26,641 bases of DNA from CAZKYP01 sp964556885. Lineage in GTDB: Bacteria > Planctomycetota > Phycisphaerae > Sedimentisphaerales > Anaerobacaceae. The stretch is from positions 1 through 26,641 of the forward strand of contig CAZKYP010000020.1 in assembly GCA_964556885.1 (NCBI GenBank), read 5' to 3'. Below are positions 8,368-17,420 of this stretch, piece by piece. The position numbers and the translations under genes are program-made. Each line of letters begins with the position of its first letter. Position 1 is the first letter of the stretch. The notes beneath the pieces were generated by a model, which was given only the letters and a program-made list of their open reading frames with translations, did no database searches and was not told the DNA's origin.

Positions 8368-9747
8368 ATGAAGCGATTATTAATTTGTATTTCTATTTTG
8401 ATAATTGGAGCTTCCTGCAGTGACAAGTCTCCAGGTCCTATGGGGTCCGATGTTGAATATTCTCAAACTGCGGCGGACTCTCAGTTGCAATCAATCAGCC
8501 GGCCGGATGTTCTTACTGTTTTTTTTACAGGCAATGAGCTTGGAGCTTTGAAACCGTGCGGCTGTTCAGGCGGGCAGCTTGGCGGGCTTGACAGACGCTC
8601 GGCGATTTTCAGAAGATTACCACATGAAAGTAGATTAATTGTAGATACCGGAGTGTTTGTTAAAAGCGATGCTGAGCAGGACCTTATAAAGTTCAATGTG
8701 ATAATCAGGGCTTTGGGACTTATCGGGTATGATGTGGTTAATCTTCGTGAAAAAGATATTGAAATCGGAAGGAATCTCGACCTTTTAGATTCCATAGGTT
8801 CGATGACTAATATTATAACTGCCTGTGAAGATGTCGAATTGAATTTACCTTCGAGCTTTACGGCGGATCTTTTATTGAAGGGTAAGGATGTATCCGTAAC
8901 ACTGGCCGCATTCGATCCGGAGACCAGGCCGGTAGAGGCAATCAGGGAACTGTTTCCCGTCTCGTCGCAGAAGTCTGTGAATATCCTGATTTTAAATTAC
9001 TACGATCCGGACATTATTTCTTCAATAGCTAAAAATGCACCTTTTGTAGATTGTATAGTCTGTTCTGCAGAATCCGATGAACCGATATTGATGGGAAATC
9101 CTAATGATAGGCCGTTGGTGTTTTCAGTCGGCCGATATGGCAGGCATATCTGCGGCGTTCAAATATCCGAAGACGGTCGAAACAAAAGAAAACTGGAATT
9201 TAAGTTTTTTGATATTAAGGTGGAAGAGTATTTGGAACAGGAAGTATCGCTGATTGACTTATACTCGGATTATCAGCAGATTGTAAAACAGCACAATTTA
9301 TTAGAGAAATATCCGCGACTTCCATTACCGAACGGCTTGAAATATGCCGGCTCGGAATCCTGTGCTTCCTGTCATCAGTATGAGTATATCGAATGGATGG
9401 GTAAAGACCATGCGAACGCCTTTGCTACTCTCGAAAGAGTCGGTTCACAATATGATCCTGAATGCGTTATTTGCCATGTTATAGGTATGGATTACGACAG
9501 CGGATATATTTCGGAGGAAAAAACACCTCAAATGAAGGATGTTGGTTGTGAAAACTGCCACGGTCCGGGTTCGGCGCATAACCTGCATCCGTACGAGTCA
9601 AAAACCACTATTACCGAACCAAATTCGGTATGTATAAAATGTCATACTCCTGAACACAGCGGAGATTACGCGGGAAATGAGGAGGAAAAACTGCAAAAAA
9701 TCAAACATTGGTTGGAACCAAACGAGCCCGTCAGTGTCCAATATTAA
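8368..9747 (+). CDS. Tetrahaem lipoprotein cytochrome c with degenerate 5'-nucleotidase-like domain
   Basis: The protein has 459 residues. A lipoprotein-type signal (ILIIGASC, Cys17) leads into an N-terminal domain, about residues 48-290. This domain resembles the metallophosphatase domain of UshA-like 5'-nucleotidases: FFTGNELGALKPCGCSGGQ, GLDRR, a GYDVVNLREKDIEIG block and a DCIVCSAESDEP block. The metal-binding Asn-His and His-x-His residues of active enzymes are absent at the expected places, so catalysis is unlikely. The C-terminal domain (about 325-459) has four CxxCH haem sites: CASCH (332), CVICH (366), CENCH (394) and CIKCH (422). Its first unit, SCASCHQYEYIEW...HANAF, is cytochrome c554-like. 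It probably carries electrons at the cell envelope. The gene starts 125 nt after the DUF1573 gene and ends 48 nt before the GspC-like gene. AAGGA lies 14 nt before the ATG, longer than usual. Confidence 0.85.
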   Translation: MKRLLICISILIIGASCSDKSPGPMGSDVEYSQTAADSQLQSISRPDVLTVFFTGNELGALKPCGCSGGQLGGLDRRSAIFRRLPHESRLIVDTGVFVKSDAEQDLIKFNVIIRALGLIGYDVVNLREKDIEIGRNLDLLDSIGSMTNIITACEDVELNLPSSFTADLLLKGKDVSVTLAAFDPETRPVEAIRELFPVSSQKSVNILILNYYDPDIISSIAKNAPFVDCIVCSAESDEPILMGNPNDRPLVFSVGRYGRHICGVQISEDGRNKRKLEFKFFDIKVEEYLEQEVSLIDLYSDYQQIVKQHNLLEKYPRLPLPNGLKYAGSESCASCHQYEYIEWMGKDHANAFATLERVGSQYDPECVICHVIGMDYDSGYISEEKTPQMKDVGCENCHGPGSAHNLHPYESKTTITEPNSVCIKCHTPEHSGDYAGNEEEKLQKIKHWLEPNEPVSVQY

Positions 9748-9795
9748 GAGCATAAGAGAAAATTTAACCCGACTTATGCACTTTTAAGGACTGCC

Positions 9796-10734
9796 ATGAT
9801 AAGAATATTGCGTATAACGGGCGTTTTTGCAGTGATTTCAGCGGTTTGTGTTTTTGCTTTTGTTGTATTTCATTTGGTAGTCGGGGTCCAGGGTGACGAA
9901 AATATACGGAAATTATTGGACACTCCCGATGTTAGAGGCCGCTTTGAAAATACTGCCCATAATAAAGCTAAGGGGAATGATGACCGGGTATCACCGCTTG
10001 TCCAGCAGGCGGAGGCCTTCGCTTTATTTTTGAATCCGCCAAAGGAAAAATATATCAAGAATCCAATCAAAGGCGGTACCGGTATTAAATCTGTTTTACC
10101 GGCTGTAACGCCGAAATTTACGGTTGTTGCCACAAGTTTTTGCCAGGAGAATCCCGAAAAATCTTTGGTTTTGATTGACGAACCGGGTAAAGGGCGGCAT
10201 TGGGTCAAACAGTCCGGAAAAGTGGGCTATTTGGTTATCGAACAGATTAAAGACGGTGTTATTGTTGTAAAGAACGACCAGGAAACCTTTGAACTTACAG
10301 TTTCCCAGAAAACGGGAATGAATATTCTGCAGGACCTTTTCCCGAATTCTGTTAACAAAAACGTCAAAACAGCCTCAAAATCCACTTCTTATACTTCCAA
10401 CAGGGCGGCCGCAAGTTTGAATAAATTTAATCAAGCGAATATCAGGAGTGATGAGGATGAAGAGAAATTGATAGAATTGGTTGATATGTTGAAGGATATT
10501 CAGAAGAATCTTGAAACAGATGCAAATGAAACAGGAGAGGTAGAGGAGGATAAAGCCGCGCAAATGGAGGAGCTGATTTCTGATTTCAAATCTTCACATA
10601 TCGGCCCGGAGGAAGCGAAGAAACTTGGTAATTTAGGTGAAAAGTTGAAGGATGATCAGCAGGATCCGAATAAATCTTGGCCGGCGAAGAAATATCCTAC
10701 GAAAACAGTCCAATCGAAACCAGTTAGAAAATAG
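9796..10734 (+). CDS. gspC: GspC-like type II secretion inner-membrane clamp protein (diverged)
   Basis: The product has 312 residues with a short cytoplasmic start, one membrane helix (about 8-30) and a periplasmic remainder. Residues about 105-170 read like the GspC homology region that binds secretin: PKFTVVATSFCQENPEKSLV, then HWVKQSGKVGYLVIEQIKDG and VIVVKNDQETFEL. This is the GspC/PulC pattern of regulated substrate, gate and beta-strand repeats. A PDZ or coiled-coil domain is not obvious; instead the C-terminal half (about 190-312) is charged and helical, ending in a Lys/Pro-rich tail. Its place ahead of gspD matches the canonical order. AAGGA lies 5 nt before the ATG. The call rests on architecture, a weak motif resemblance and position; a generic PilP-like or unrelated membrane protein is the alternative. 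Confidence 0.6.
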   Translation: MIRILRITGVFAVISAVCVFAFVVFHLVVGVQGDENIRKLLDTPDVRGRFENTAHNKAKGNDDRVSPLVQQAEAFALFLNPPKEKYIKNPIKGGTGIKSVLPAVTPKFTVVATSFCQENPEKSLVLIDEPGKGRHWVKQSGKVGYLVIEQIKDGVIVVKNDQETFELTVSQKTGMNILQDLFPNSVNKNVKTASKSTSYTSNRAAASLNKFNQANIRSDEDEEKLIELVDMLKDIQKNLETDANETGEVEEDKAAQMEELISDFKSSHIGPEEAKKLGNLGEKLKDDQQDPNKSWPAKKYPTKTVQSKPVRK

Positions 10735-10841
10735 TCCCCTCTTTTATCAGACTTTGGTTTTTTGAAAGTTAAGCAGGAAAATCTTATAATAGATACGGAT
10801 TGTCGAAAAGAAAGTTACCAACTCCCCTTTGTTTGTTTTGA

Positions 10842-10877
10842 GATTCCCCAAGAGCAGTCAAACGCTTTTGGGGAATC
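10842..10877 (+). repeat. Strong 14-bp hairpin upstream of gspD
   Basis: GATTCCCCAAGAGC at 10842-10855 pairs with GCTTTTGGGGAATC at 10864-10877 over 14 positions with a single G-U wobble and an 8-nt loop (AGTCAAAC). No T-run follows, so it is not a textbook intrinsic terminator. It may be an RNA regulatory element, an operator or a REP-like element. Confidence 0.7.
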
Positions 10878-10911
10878 CAGACAGACATTTATCAAATTGA
10901 AAATCAAACCA

Positions 10912-10932
10912 GGCAAACGTTTTTCGTTGGCC
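10912..10932 (+). repeat. Second, smaller hairpin in the gspD leader
   Basis: GGC-A-AACG pairs with CGTT-G-GCC around a TTTTT loop: seven pairs with one A/G mismatch. It lies 34 nt after the larger hairpin and is followed by AAAGTTTTCT, so weak termination is conceivable. Confidence 0.4.
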
Positions 10933-11176
10933 AAAGTTTTCTATCACCATGTTATTTGTAAAGAGGTGTTTTTTTGCCCGAATGTAGGGAACTTTTGGCT
11001 CATTTCTATGTCTGATTAAGTATATGGTGCACAAAGACTGGTTATTGAGAGGTGGAAATATTTACATAATTGCTTCTATGAAAATGGCTTATATAGAAAA
11101 CACATGAATTTGCATATACAGCGGGTATGAAAAGTGTACTGCATTTTTTTAAGATTATCGGATTAAAGGGTGATGT

Positions 11177-14100
11177 ATGATGGTAAGAAAGCGATTTTCT
11201 GGCGGGGGATACAACAAGATTTTTGCAATTTTAATCATATTTCTATCAGTCAGTAATTCTCTTTCTGCGGTAGAAAGCAAAGGTGTTTCTGAGCAGTCAC
11301 CTTATGAGATATTCCCTTTACGTTATATATCCTCCGAACAGGGGAAGGGATATCTTGCCGATATTGGAATTAAAACAGTTTCTCAAATTCCCGGTTCCAA
11401 CGCTCTGTTGGTGACGGCTCATACCGATGAACTTGCCAAGGCAAAGGCTGTTCTTAATGTTGTTGATAATTCAGAATCCTTTGTGGTAAAGGCGATTCTT
11501 CCGGTTTCGGCGGCCGTTAATATGCCTGACAATGAGCAGATTGCGGCAAGAGTCGGCAATATTACAATCGGCAGCTTCAGCAATCCACCCAGAAACCAGA
11601 CGGGAGCAAAGGCAATTATTGATATCCACAATAATGCCGTGATTATTGTTGTGCCGGCCGGCTTATTGGAGTCGGTTGTAAGTGCTATTGGACCGGTGCA
11701 GGATACGAAGCTGACAGTCCAAAATGCAACACAGGACAATCTACAATCTTTGTGTTTAACAACCGAACCGCCCAGGCCAAAGGCATTTGTTTCGGAAAAT
11801 CCCGGTATTGATTATCTTTCGCAGGAAAAGATGTTGACCGTACCAAACACAATTGCAGCGGAGGTACAGGCAGACCAGATACCGGATCAAAATGATAATC
11901 AGCCGGTGACTTTACAATTATCCGCCGTTGAACAACCAGGCGAACCGACAGGTGTTGTGAGTGGAGAAGAGGTTGTTAATCTGAATTTGACTGAAAATAC
12001 AAAACTTACGATAGTTGAATTTTTAGGTTTGATTGGTCCGTATTTACAGATGGACTTTATGTATGATGAAAAAGATTTAATTGGTGAAGTTACGTTTAAT
12101 CCTCATGGTAAGTTTAGCGGGCCTATTAAAGTCAAAGATTTGTATACTTTACTCGAAACGGTTCTGAAATTCAGAAATCTTGCAATGACTCGCGGCACGG
12201 GCAATCTTGTTACAATAGCCCCTGTTGCAAACGCTCTTGAAATAGACCCGACCTTAATGGAAGATGCTTTAACCGGGGTAGAACGCGGCGATGGAATAGT
12301 AATCCGTGTTTTTGAACTTAAATATATTACACCAAGTAGTGCGATAAGTCTTTTGGAGGCTATGAAGCTTAGTATAGCTCCTCCGATTTCTGAAGGAAAA
12401 TCACTCATCGTTACCGGCTATTCACACCGGATGCCCCGTATAGAAAAGCTTTTGGATATGGTCGACAAACCGGGAGAACCGAGAAAATTCAGGTCCAAGC
12501 AGCTTCGGTACACGATGGCTCAGACGCTGGCCCCAAAGGTTCAGACGCTTGCCGAACAGTTGGGTACTATATCCGTTACCATTGCAGCAGCAGCTCCGGA
12601 ACCGACGCCGACAACTCCAAGCCCTCGTAGAGCAGGAGAGACGACGACCGCTTATACGGCCCGTATTCGACGGGAACAGCAGATACGTGCCCAAAGAGCG
12701 ACTGCCGCACAACCTTCTGCTGAAGAACAGGCCCAGCCTGGTGTATATCTCGATGCCGATGAGAGAACGAATCGAATTTTAATGATTGGAGTTAAGGACC
12801 AGTTGGATACTGTTGTTGAGCTGATAGAAACTCTTGATGTGGCTCAGCAGGATCTGAGATCTTTGGTACCGTATAAGATTATTCACGTAGATGCCGAGGA
12901 TGTGAAAAGGAAACTGGAAGAGCTTGGAATAATCGGAGCAAGCCCTGAATCGTCTTCATCCACGGGGTCTTCCGATGCTACTGAACAGCCCGGTACACCT
13001 GCCCCACAGCAGAGAACCTCGGGGGGCAGAAGAAGCCCTGCAGCAGGAACTGAATCTAATGAAGAGGTTACTGAATCGCTTGTGGAAGAGCCGCAGGTAA
13101 TAGTAATTGAGGCGACAAATTCGCTTTTGGTTAACGCCACACCTGAACAACATGAGCGGATAGCGACCATCATCAGCTATGTCGACAGTGAGACCGAGGT
13201 TGAGGAAATACCCTATAAAGTTTATTATCTGAAAAATCAGGGGCCGGATCATTTGAGGGAGGTCCTGCTGCCGTTTATTGAAGAAATTGTTGAGACGGTT
13301 CGTGACCAGGAAGACAAGATTCAGGAAGTAAAGAAAAAGACAGAAGAAAAAATCACTATAGTTTCCGATCCGAATACAGCTTCACTGGTTGTGTATGCGA
13401 ACAAAAAGAATCAGGAGTGGATAGGGAGCCTGATAATGCAATTGGATAAGAGGAGGCCGCAGGTACTCATAGATGTGACGCTTGTGCAGATTTCCAAGAC
13501 GGATCTTTTCAATTATGATCTTAACATGTTATCGAGTTTCCCGGACCTGACAAACACGTCAGGTCTTACCGGTGCTATTATGGGTGCCTTAGATACCGAA
13601 GGTAATGTTGTCAAGGACAATCATCATCCTTTTCCAGCTACCAGCAGCGGTAGGGACCGATTTATCGATTTACAGGCAAAAAGCGGCGTTGGGACAGGAT
13701 TTTATGGTGACAGGCATATTAACTTATTATTGACTGCAATGCAGCAGAAGGATTATGGAAGGGTCCTGGCCAAGCCTAAAATCCTTGTCAATGATAATGA
13801 GCAGGGAGTTATCAGCACGATAGATAAAACTTATGTTACCAAACAAACCGGTACTATTATCGAAGGCAACTCGACTGCCGTGCAAACTGCTGTTGATTAT
13901 CAGGATTATCCTGCCGGTATCACGCTTACGATTGTACCTCATATCAGCGACAGCGACCTGCTTCGTTTGGATATTAACCTGGTGCGGTCGGATTTTGGAA
14001 CAATAACGGGTGATAAACCGCCGGATACTACGGAAAGTAATGTGGAAACAACCGTGACCGTTCCGGATAAAAGCACAATTATTTTGGGTGGTATGCTGAA

Positions 14101-14398
14101 ACTTAATCAAAGTAAAGGTGGCACAAAGGTGCCGATTCTGGGTGATATACCTCTGATTGGCGGGTTGTTCAGAAGCACCAGCAACAGCGACTTGCAAAGA
14201 AATCTGTATGTGTTTGTTAAAGCTGAGATTATCAGGCCTCTGGACGAGGACGATTACGCCCGGGCCGAGTTGCAGAAAATATCGGACAGAAGTAGAGATG
14301 CATTCGAACAGCGTGAAGTTGAGTTTCAGAAATACCAGGATTGGCCGGGCATAAAGCCCCAGCCGATTGATCCGCTAAAGGTACTTGATACACAATAA
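11177..14398 (+). CDS. gspD: Type II secretion secretin GspD
   Basis: This outer-membrane secretin has 1073 residues, clearly longer than the usual 650-750. A signal peptide ends near LSA at residue 31. Several secretin N-domains follow, with FELKYITPSSAISLLEAM and YKVYYLKNQGPDHLREVLLP as typical N1/N2 repeats. Two low-complexity linkers lie between them (about 474-522, Pro/Thr/Arg/Ala-rich; about 588-640, Ser/Pro/Gly/Glu-rich). The pore-forming secretin domain spans about 757-1021. It starts RRPQVLIDVTLVQISKTDLF, has DYPAGITLTIVPHIS and ends with the signature VPILGDIPLIGGLFRST and then YVFVKAEIIRP. It would form the multimeric channel that releases folded proteins. AAAGGG lies 6 nt upstream of the first of two tandem ATGs. 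gspE starts 3 nt after the stop, so translation is probably coupled. Confidence 0.95.
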   Translation: MMVRKRFSGGGYNKIFAILIIFLSVSNSLSAVESKGVSEQSPYEIFPLRYISSEQGKGYLADIGIKTVSQIPGSNALLVTAHTDELAKAKAVLNVVDNSESFVVKAILPVSAAVNMPDNEQIAARVGNITIGSFSNPPRNQTGAKAIIDIHNNAVIIVVPAGLLESVVSAIGPVQDTKLTVQNATQDNLQSLCLTTEPPRPKAFVSENPGIDYLSQEKMLTVPNTIAAEVQADQIPDQNDNQPVTLQLSAVEQPGEPTGVVSGEEVVNLNLTENTKLTIVEFLGLIGPYLQMDFMYDEKDLIGEVTFNPHGKFSGPIKVKDLYTLLETVLKFRNLAMTRGTGNLVTIAPVANALEIDPTLMEDALTGVERGDGIVIRVFELKYITPSSAISLLEAMKLSIAPPISEGKSLIVTGYSHRMPRIEKLLDMVDKPGEPRKFRSKQLRYTMAQTLAPKVQTLAEQLGTISVTIAAAAPEPTPTTPSPRRAGETTTAYTARIRREQQIRAQRATAAQPSAEEQAQPGVYLDADERTNRILMIGVKDQLDTVVELIETLDVAQQDLRSLVPYKIIHVDAEDVKRKLEELGIIGASPESSSSTGSSDATEQPGTPAPQQRTSGGRRSPAAGTESNEEVTESLVEEPQVIVIEATNSLLVNATPEQHERIATIISYVDSETEVEEIPYKVYYLKNQGPDHLREVLLPFIEEIVETVRDQEDKIQEVKKKTEEKITIVSDPNTASLVVYANKKNQEWIGSLIMQLDKRRPQVLIDVTLVQISKTDLFNYDLNMLSSFPDLTNTSGLTGAIMGALDTEGNVVKDNHHPFPATSSGRDRFIDLQAKSGVGTGFYGDRHINLLLTAMQQKDYGRVLAKPKILVNDNEQGVISTIDKTYVTKQTGTIIEGNSTAVQTAVDYQDYPAGITLTIVPHISDSDLLRLDINLVRSDFGTITGDKPPDTTESNVETTVTVPDKSTIILGGMLKLNQSKGGTKVPILGDIPLIGGLFRSTSNSDLQRNLYVFVKAEIIRPLDEDDYARAELQKISDRSRDAFEQREVEFQKYQDWPGIKPQPIDPLKVLDTQ

Positions 14399-14401
14399 AA
14401 A

Positions 14402-16120
14402 ATGAAAGAATTACTCATACAAACTGCTAAACGTACGGGCCTGATTAATGCCGAGCAATTAGCCAAGTATTTTGAAGAAAGCGGCGATAAAGGGCGAATC
14501 GATGAGACTCTGCTCAGTTGCCCCTACTTTACAGAAGATGTAGTGTTAAAGCTGTTTGCCGAGGCATTCGGGTGGGAATATTACACAGAAATACCTGCAA
14601 AAATGGTACCTTCGGAATTTATCGAAACTGTTCCCGCCTTGTATGCCCAGCACCATTATCTGATTGGAATAAAGCCCGATTCCGGCAACGGGGAGCTTAC
14701 CGTAGTTTTGTCCCGTCCGTTGGATGCGAATGCACTGGACAATGTTGCGAAAATGACGGGCATGCCGGTTAAAGCGGCTATATCTACGCGGGCCGCAATT
14801 ACTGCTGTAATTGATTCGGCTTATGAGCAAAGGTCAACCGTGATTGAGGAAGTTGCTGAAGAGCTTGATTCCCAGAATCTTGATATGCTCGTTGACGAGG
14901 TATCTACTTCAGATGACCTTCTTAATGTGGTCAATCGCCCCCCGGTCATCAGGCTTGTCAATGATATTCTCTTTCGCGCTCTGCAGTTGCGGGCCAGTGA
15001 TATTCATGTTCATCCGTACGAGGAAAAGATTCAGATTCGCTATCGTATCGATGGTATTTTATACGACACTTTGAGTCTGAACAGGAACGTTCTTCCGCTT
15101 GTCATTTCACGTATCAAGGTAATGGCGGGTATGGACATTGCTGAACGCCGTCTTCCACAGGACGGCAGGTGCAGCGTCCGGCTGGGTCAGCGTGAAGTCG
15201 ATTTGCGTATCAGTACGGTGCCGACCAGCTACGGCGAGCGAGCGGTGCTGAGAATTCTTGACAAGAGCACTGGTTTGTTCGAGCTGAACGAGTTGGGTTT
15301 ATGGAAGGATGATTTGGAAAAGCTGGATTTTTTACTTTATCGCTCTCACGGGGTGATTTTTGTGACAGGCCCGACCGGCAGCGGTAAAAGTACGTCGCTT
15401 TACGCCTGTCTTAACAGGATTAACTCGTCGGAAAAAAACGTCATAACTATAGAAGACCCGATTGAGTATCAGCTCAAGGGCATCAGCCAGATTCAGGTTG
15501 CTTCAAAGAAAGGAATGACTTTTGCCACATCACTTCGTCATGTGCTGCGGCAGGATCCGGATGTTATAATGGTCGGCGAAGTTCGTGATATTGAGACGGC
15601 ACGCATGGCTATCCAGTCTTCGCTTACAGGCCACCTGGTTTTTAGCACGCTGCATACGAACGATTCGGCCGGAGCGGTTAGCCGGCTTTTGGATTTGGGT
15701 GTCGAGCCGTATTTGGCCAGCTCGTCCCTGATAGCCATAATAGCGCAGCGTTTGGTGCGAAGGGTCTGTCAGAACTGCAAACAACCGGCCGAACCTTCGG
15801 CGCGTGACTTGAGGGCGCTCGGTCTTGCCAACGGTGATGCACCGTCTTTTATAAAAGATGGGGCCGAGTTCTTTGTCGGCGCCGGTTGCGAGAAATGCTT
15901 TCAGACAGGCTACCGCGGCAGGACGGGTATCTATGAATTACTGTTGATTAATGATGAAATTCAGGACATGATATACAAAAGAGAAACCGCCGGTATGATA
16001 AAGAAGACCGCTCTTGAGAAAGGAATGCAGACCTTGAGAATGGATGGTGCAAGAAAGGCGCTTGCGGGAATAACCACTGTCTCGGAAGTGTTGCGAGTGA
16101 CACAGGCGGATGTAATGTAA
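14402..16120 (+). CDS. gspE: Type II secretion assembly ATPase GspE
   Basis: The cytoplasmic motor ATPase of the secretion system, 572 residues. The N-terminal MshE/GspE-N domain (about 1-145) should bind the cytoplasmic part of GspL. The ATPase core has an N2 region with SDIHVHPYEEKIQIRYRIDG (about 199-218). Walker A is GPTGSGKST (about 323-331). The Asp box is ITIEDPIEYQL and Walker B is DPDVIMVGEVRDIETA (about 384-399). The His box reads TGHLVFSTLHTNDSAG. The tetracysteine zinc module typical of GspE is intact: C456-x2-C459 and C496-x2-C499. Length and motifs are complete, so it should be active. It starts 3 nt after gspD. It is distinguished from a PilB pilus ATPase by the surrounding pseudopilin genes rather than by its own sequence. 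Confidence 0.95.
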   Translation: MKELLIQTAKRTGLINAEQLAKYFEESGDKGRIDETLLSCPYFTEDVVLKLFAEAFGWEYYTEIPAKMVPSEFIETVPALYAQHHYLIGIKPDSGNGELTVVLSRPLDANALDNVAKMTGMPVKAAISTRAAITAVIDSAYEQRSTVIEEVAEELDSQNLDMLVDEVSTSDDLLNVVNRPPVIRLVNDILFRALQLRASDIHVHPYEEKIQIRYRIDGILYDTLSLNRNVLPLVISRIKVMAGMDIAERRLPQDGRCSVRLGQREVDLRISTVPTSYGERAVLRILDKSTGLFELNELGLWKDDLEKLDFLLYRSHGVIFVTGPTGSGKSTSLYACLNRINSSEKNVITIEDPIEYQLKGISQIQVASKKGMTFATSLRHVLRQDPDVIMVGEVRDIETARMAIQSSLTGHLVFSTLHTNDSAGAVSRLLDLGVEPYLASSSLIAIIAQRLVRRVCQNCKQPAEPSARDLRALGLANGDAPSFIKDGAEFFVGAGCEKCFQTGYRGRTGIYELLLINDEIQDMIYKRETAGMIKKTALEKGMQTLRMDGARKALAGITTVSEVLRVTQADVM

Positions 16121-16197
16121 GCAATAATATGTTGATTGAAAAACTATTTTCCTTCCACAGTTAAAGGTTTTTGAGTTTTTAATTATTTAATATACTT

Positions 16198-17415
16198 ATG
16201 CCGAGATATCATTACATAGCAATAACAGCGGACGGCAAGAAAGTAAAAGGAGCGATTGCCGCCGAGAGTTCGTACGCCGCACGAAAGCAGTTGCGGGCGC
16301 GGAGCATCCACCCGACCTCTGTTTCGGAGATTGGTTCGACGGGGGAACATAAGGCCGCATTGTTTTCACTTTTTTCCAGGGGCACGAAGAACCAGGTCAT
16401 AGATTTTACCAAACAGATGGCAACACTTCTCCAGTCGGGTATCAAGCTGACGGATGCGCTTTCGGTTCTTACTATGCAGGTTTCTGATGCTCGGTTTAAG
16501 AATGCCCTCACGGACGTCCGTGACCGTGTTGTTACCGGAGAATCATTTACAGATGCGATGGCCGATTACGGGGACTATTTTGATGTCATATATGTGAGCA
16601 TGATTCGTGTCGGCGAAATGACTGGGACATTGGCGGGTAGTTTTTCTATTATCAGCAGCTTCATGGAAAAACGCCGTAAAGTTGAATCAAAAGTTAAAAC
16701 TGCAATGGTATATCCTGCGTTTTTAACTATGTTCTGCCTGGCTGCGATTCTGATTTTAACTACCAAGGTCATTCCAAAGATAGCCGAACAGATTCAAAAT
16801 ACCGGGCAGGAACTGCCGTGGATTACCAACCAACTGATGAATATCAGTTATGTGCTCAGGAGTGCCTGGGTGCTGTTGGTAATCGCGACGATAGTCGGGA
16901 TTGTTTGGAGTATGAAGAAGTTTTTTAAGACCGAACGAGGAGCTTATTTGCGGGACAAGATTCTGCTTTCGCTTCCGATTTTCGGTCCTTTAATCAAACA
17001 GCGTGTTGTATCGCGCTTTGCATCCACACTTTCGACTTTGCTGGGTTCCGGTCTTGCAATGGCCGAATCACTTCGTGTCGTTGCGGAAGTAACGGGTAAT
17101 GTTCTGATGAAAAGAGCGGTCCAGCAGTCACGTGAGCGAATCCTGGCCGGAGCGGATATTGCAACGCCCTTGAGAGAGAGCGGCGTTATCGATCCGGCCA
17201 TTGCTCACATGGTGGCGGTAGGCGAAAAGAGCGGCGAGCTTGAAACGATGCTCAGAAACATAAGCGAAAATCTTGAAGCGTCGACGGATACGGTTATTGA
17301 AAGACTATCGGCGGCGGTTGAACCGCTTATTATTGTTGTGATGGCGGCGATAATCGGTGTCATTGCTTATGCGACGATACTGCCGATTCTGGAGGTTTCT
17401 TCAGGTAAATTTTAA
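16198..17415 (+). CDS. gspF: Type II secretion inner-membrane platform protein GspF
   Basis: A normal-length (405-residue) GspF. It starts MPRYHYIAITADGKKVKGAI, the standard N-terminal beta segment. Two T2SSF domains follow: the first opens DFTKQMATLLQSGIKLTDAL (about 69), the second RFASTLSTLLGSGLAMAESL (about 274). Membrane helices lie at about 172-195, 221-240 and 375-397. The protein forms the polytopic platform that couples GspE to pseudopilus growth. A 77-nt AT-rich gap separates it from gspE, with no clear Shine-Dalgarno sequence before the ATG. The start is chosen because the family motif begins there. The catalytic-type Gly and acidic residues of the platform (VAVGEKSGELETML) are present. 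Confidence 0.94.
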   Translation: MPRYHYIAITADGKKVKGAIAAESSYAARKQLRARSIHPTSVSEIGSTGEHKAALFSLFSRGTKNQVIDFTKQMATLLQSGIKLTDALSVLTMQVSDARFKNALTDVRDRVVTGESFTDAMADYGDYFDVIYVSMIRVGEMTGTLAGSFSIISSFMEKRRKVESKVKTAMVYPAFLTMFCLAAILILTTKVIPKIAEQIQNTGQELPWITNQLMNISYVLRSAWVLLVIATIVGIVWSMKKFFKTERGAYLRDKILLSLPIFGPLIKQRVVSRFASTLSTLLGSGLAMAESLRVVAEVTGNVLMKRAVQQSRERILAGADIATPLRESGVIDPAIAHMVAVGEKSGELETMLRNISENLEASTDTVIERLSAAVEPLIIVVMAAIIGVIAYATILPILEVSSGKF

Positions 17416-17420
17416 TACCC

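Larger units (their letters stand above)
10735..11176 (+). other. 442-bp leader region before gspD with strong hairpins
   Basis: No convincing gene lies here; an 85-codon frame opening with a TTG at 10762 has no ribosome site and no recognisable motifs. The stretch contains a 14-bp hairpin (10842-10877) and a smaller one (10912-10932). A possible promoter, TTGCTT-16-TATAGA at 11070-11097, precedes gspD. AAAGGG at 11165-11170 serves as the gspD ribosome site. The region could be a transcribed leader or a border between two transcription units. Confidence 0.55.

Noticed and set aside
10762..11019. 85-codon plus-strand frame starting with TTG before gspD
   Set aside because: There is no ribosome site, it runs through the strong hairpin, and it has no recognisable motif.
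10901..11060. Possible cyclic-di-GMP (GEMM) or other known riboswitch in the gspD leader
   Set aside because: A GGCAAAC-like string is present, but the remaining conserved elements and pairing of the GEMM consensus are not found.
13727..14197. 156-codon minus-strand frame opposite gspD
   Set aside because: It lies wholly opposite the conserved secretin domain and has no motif of its own.
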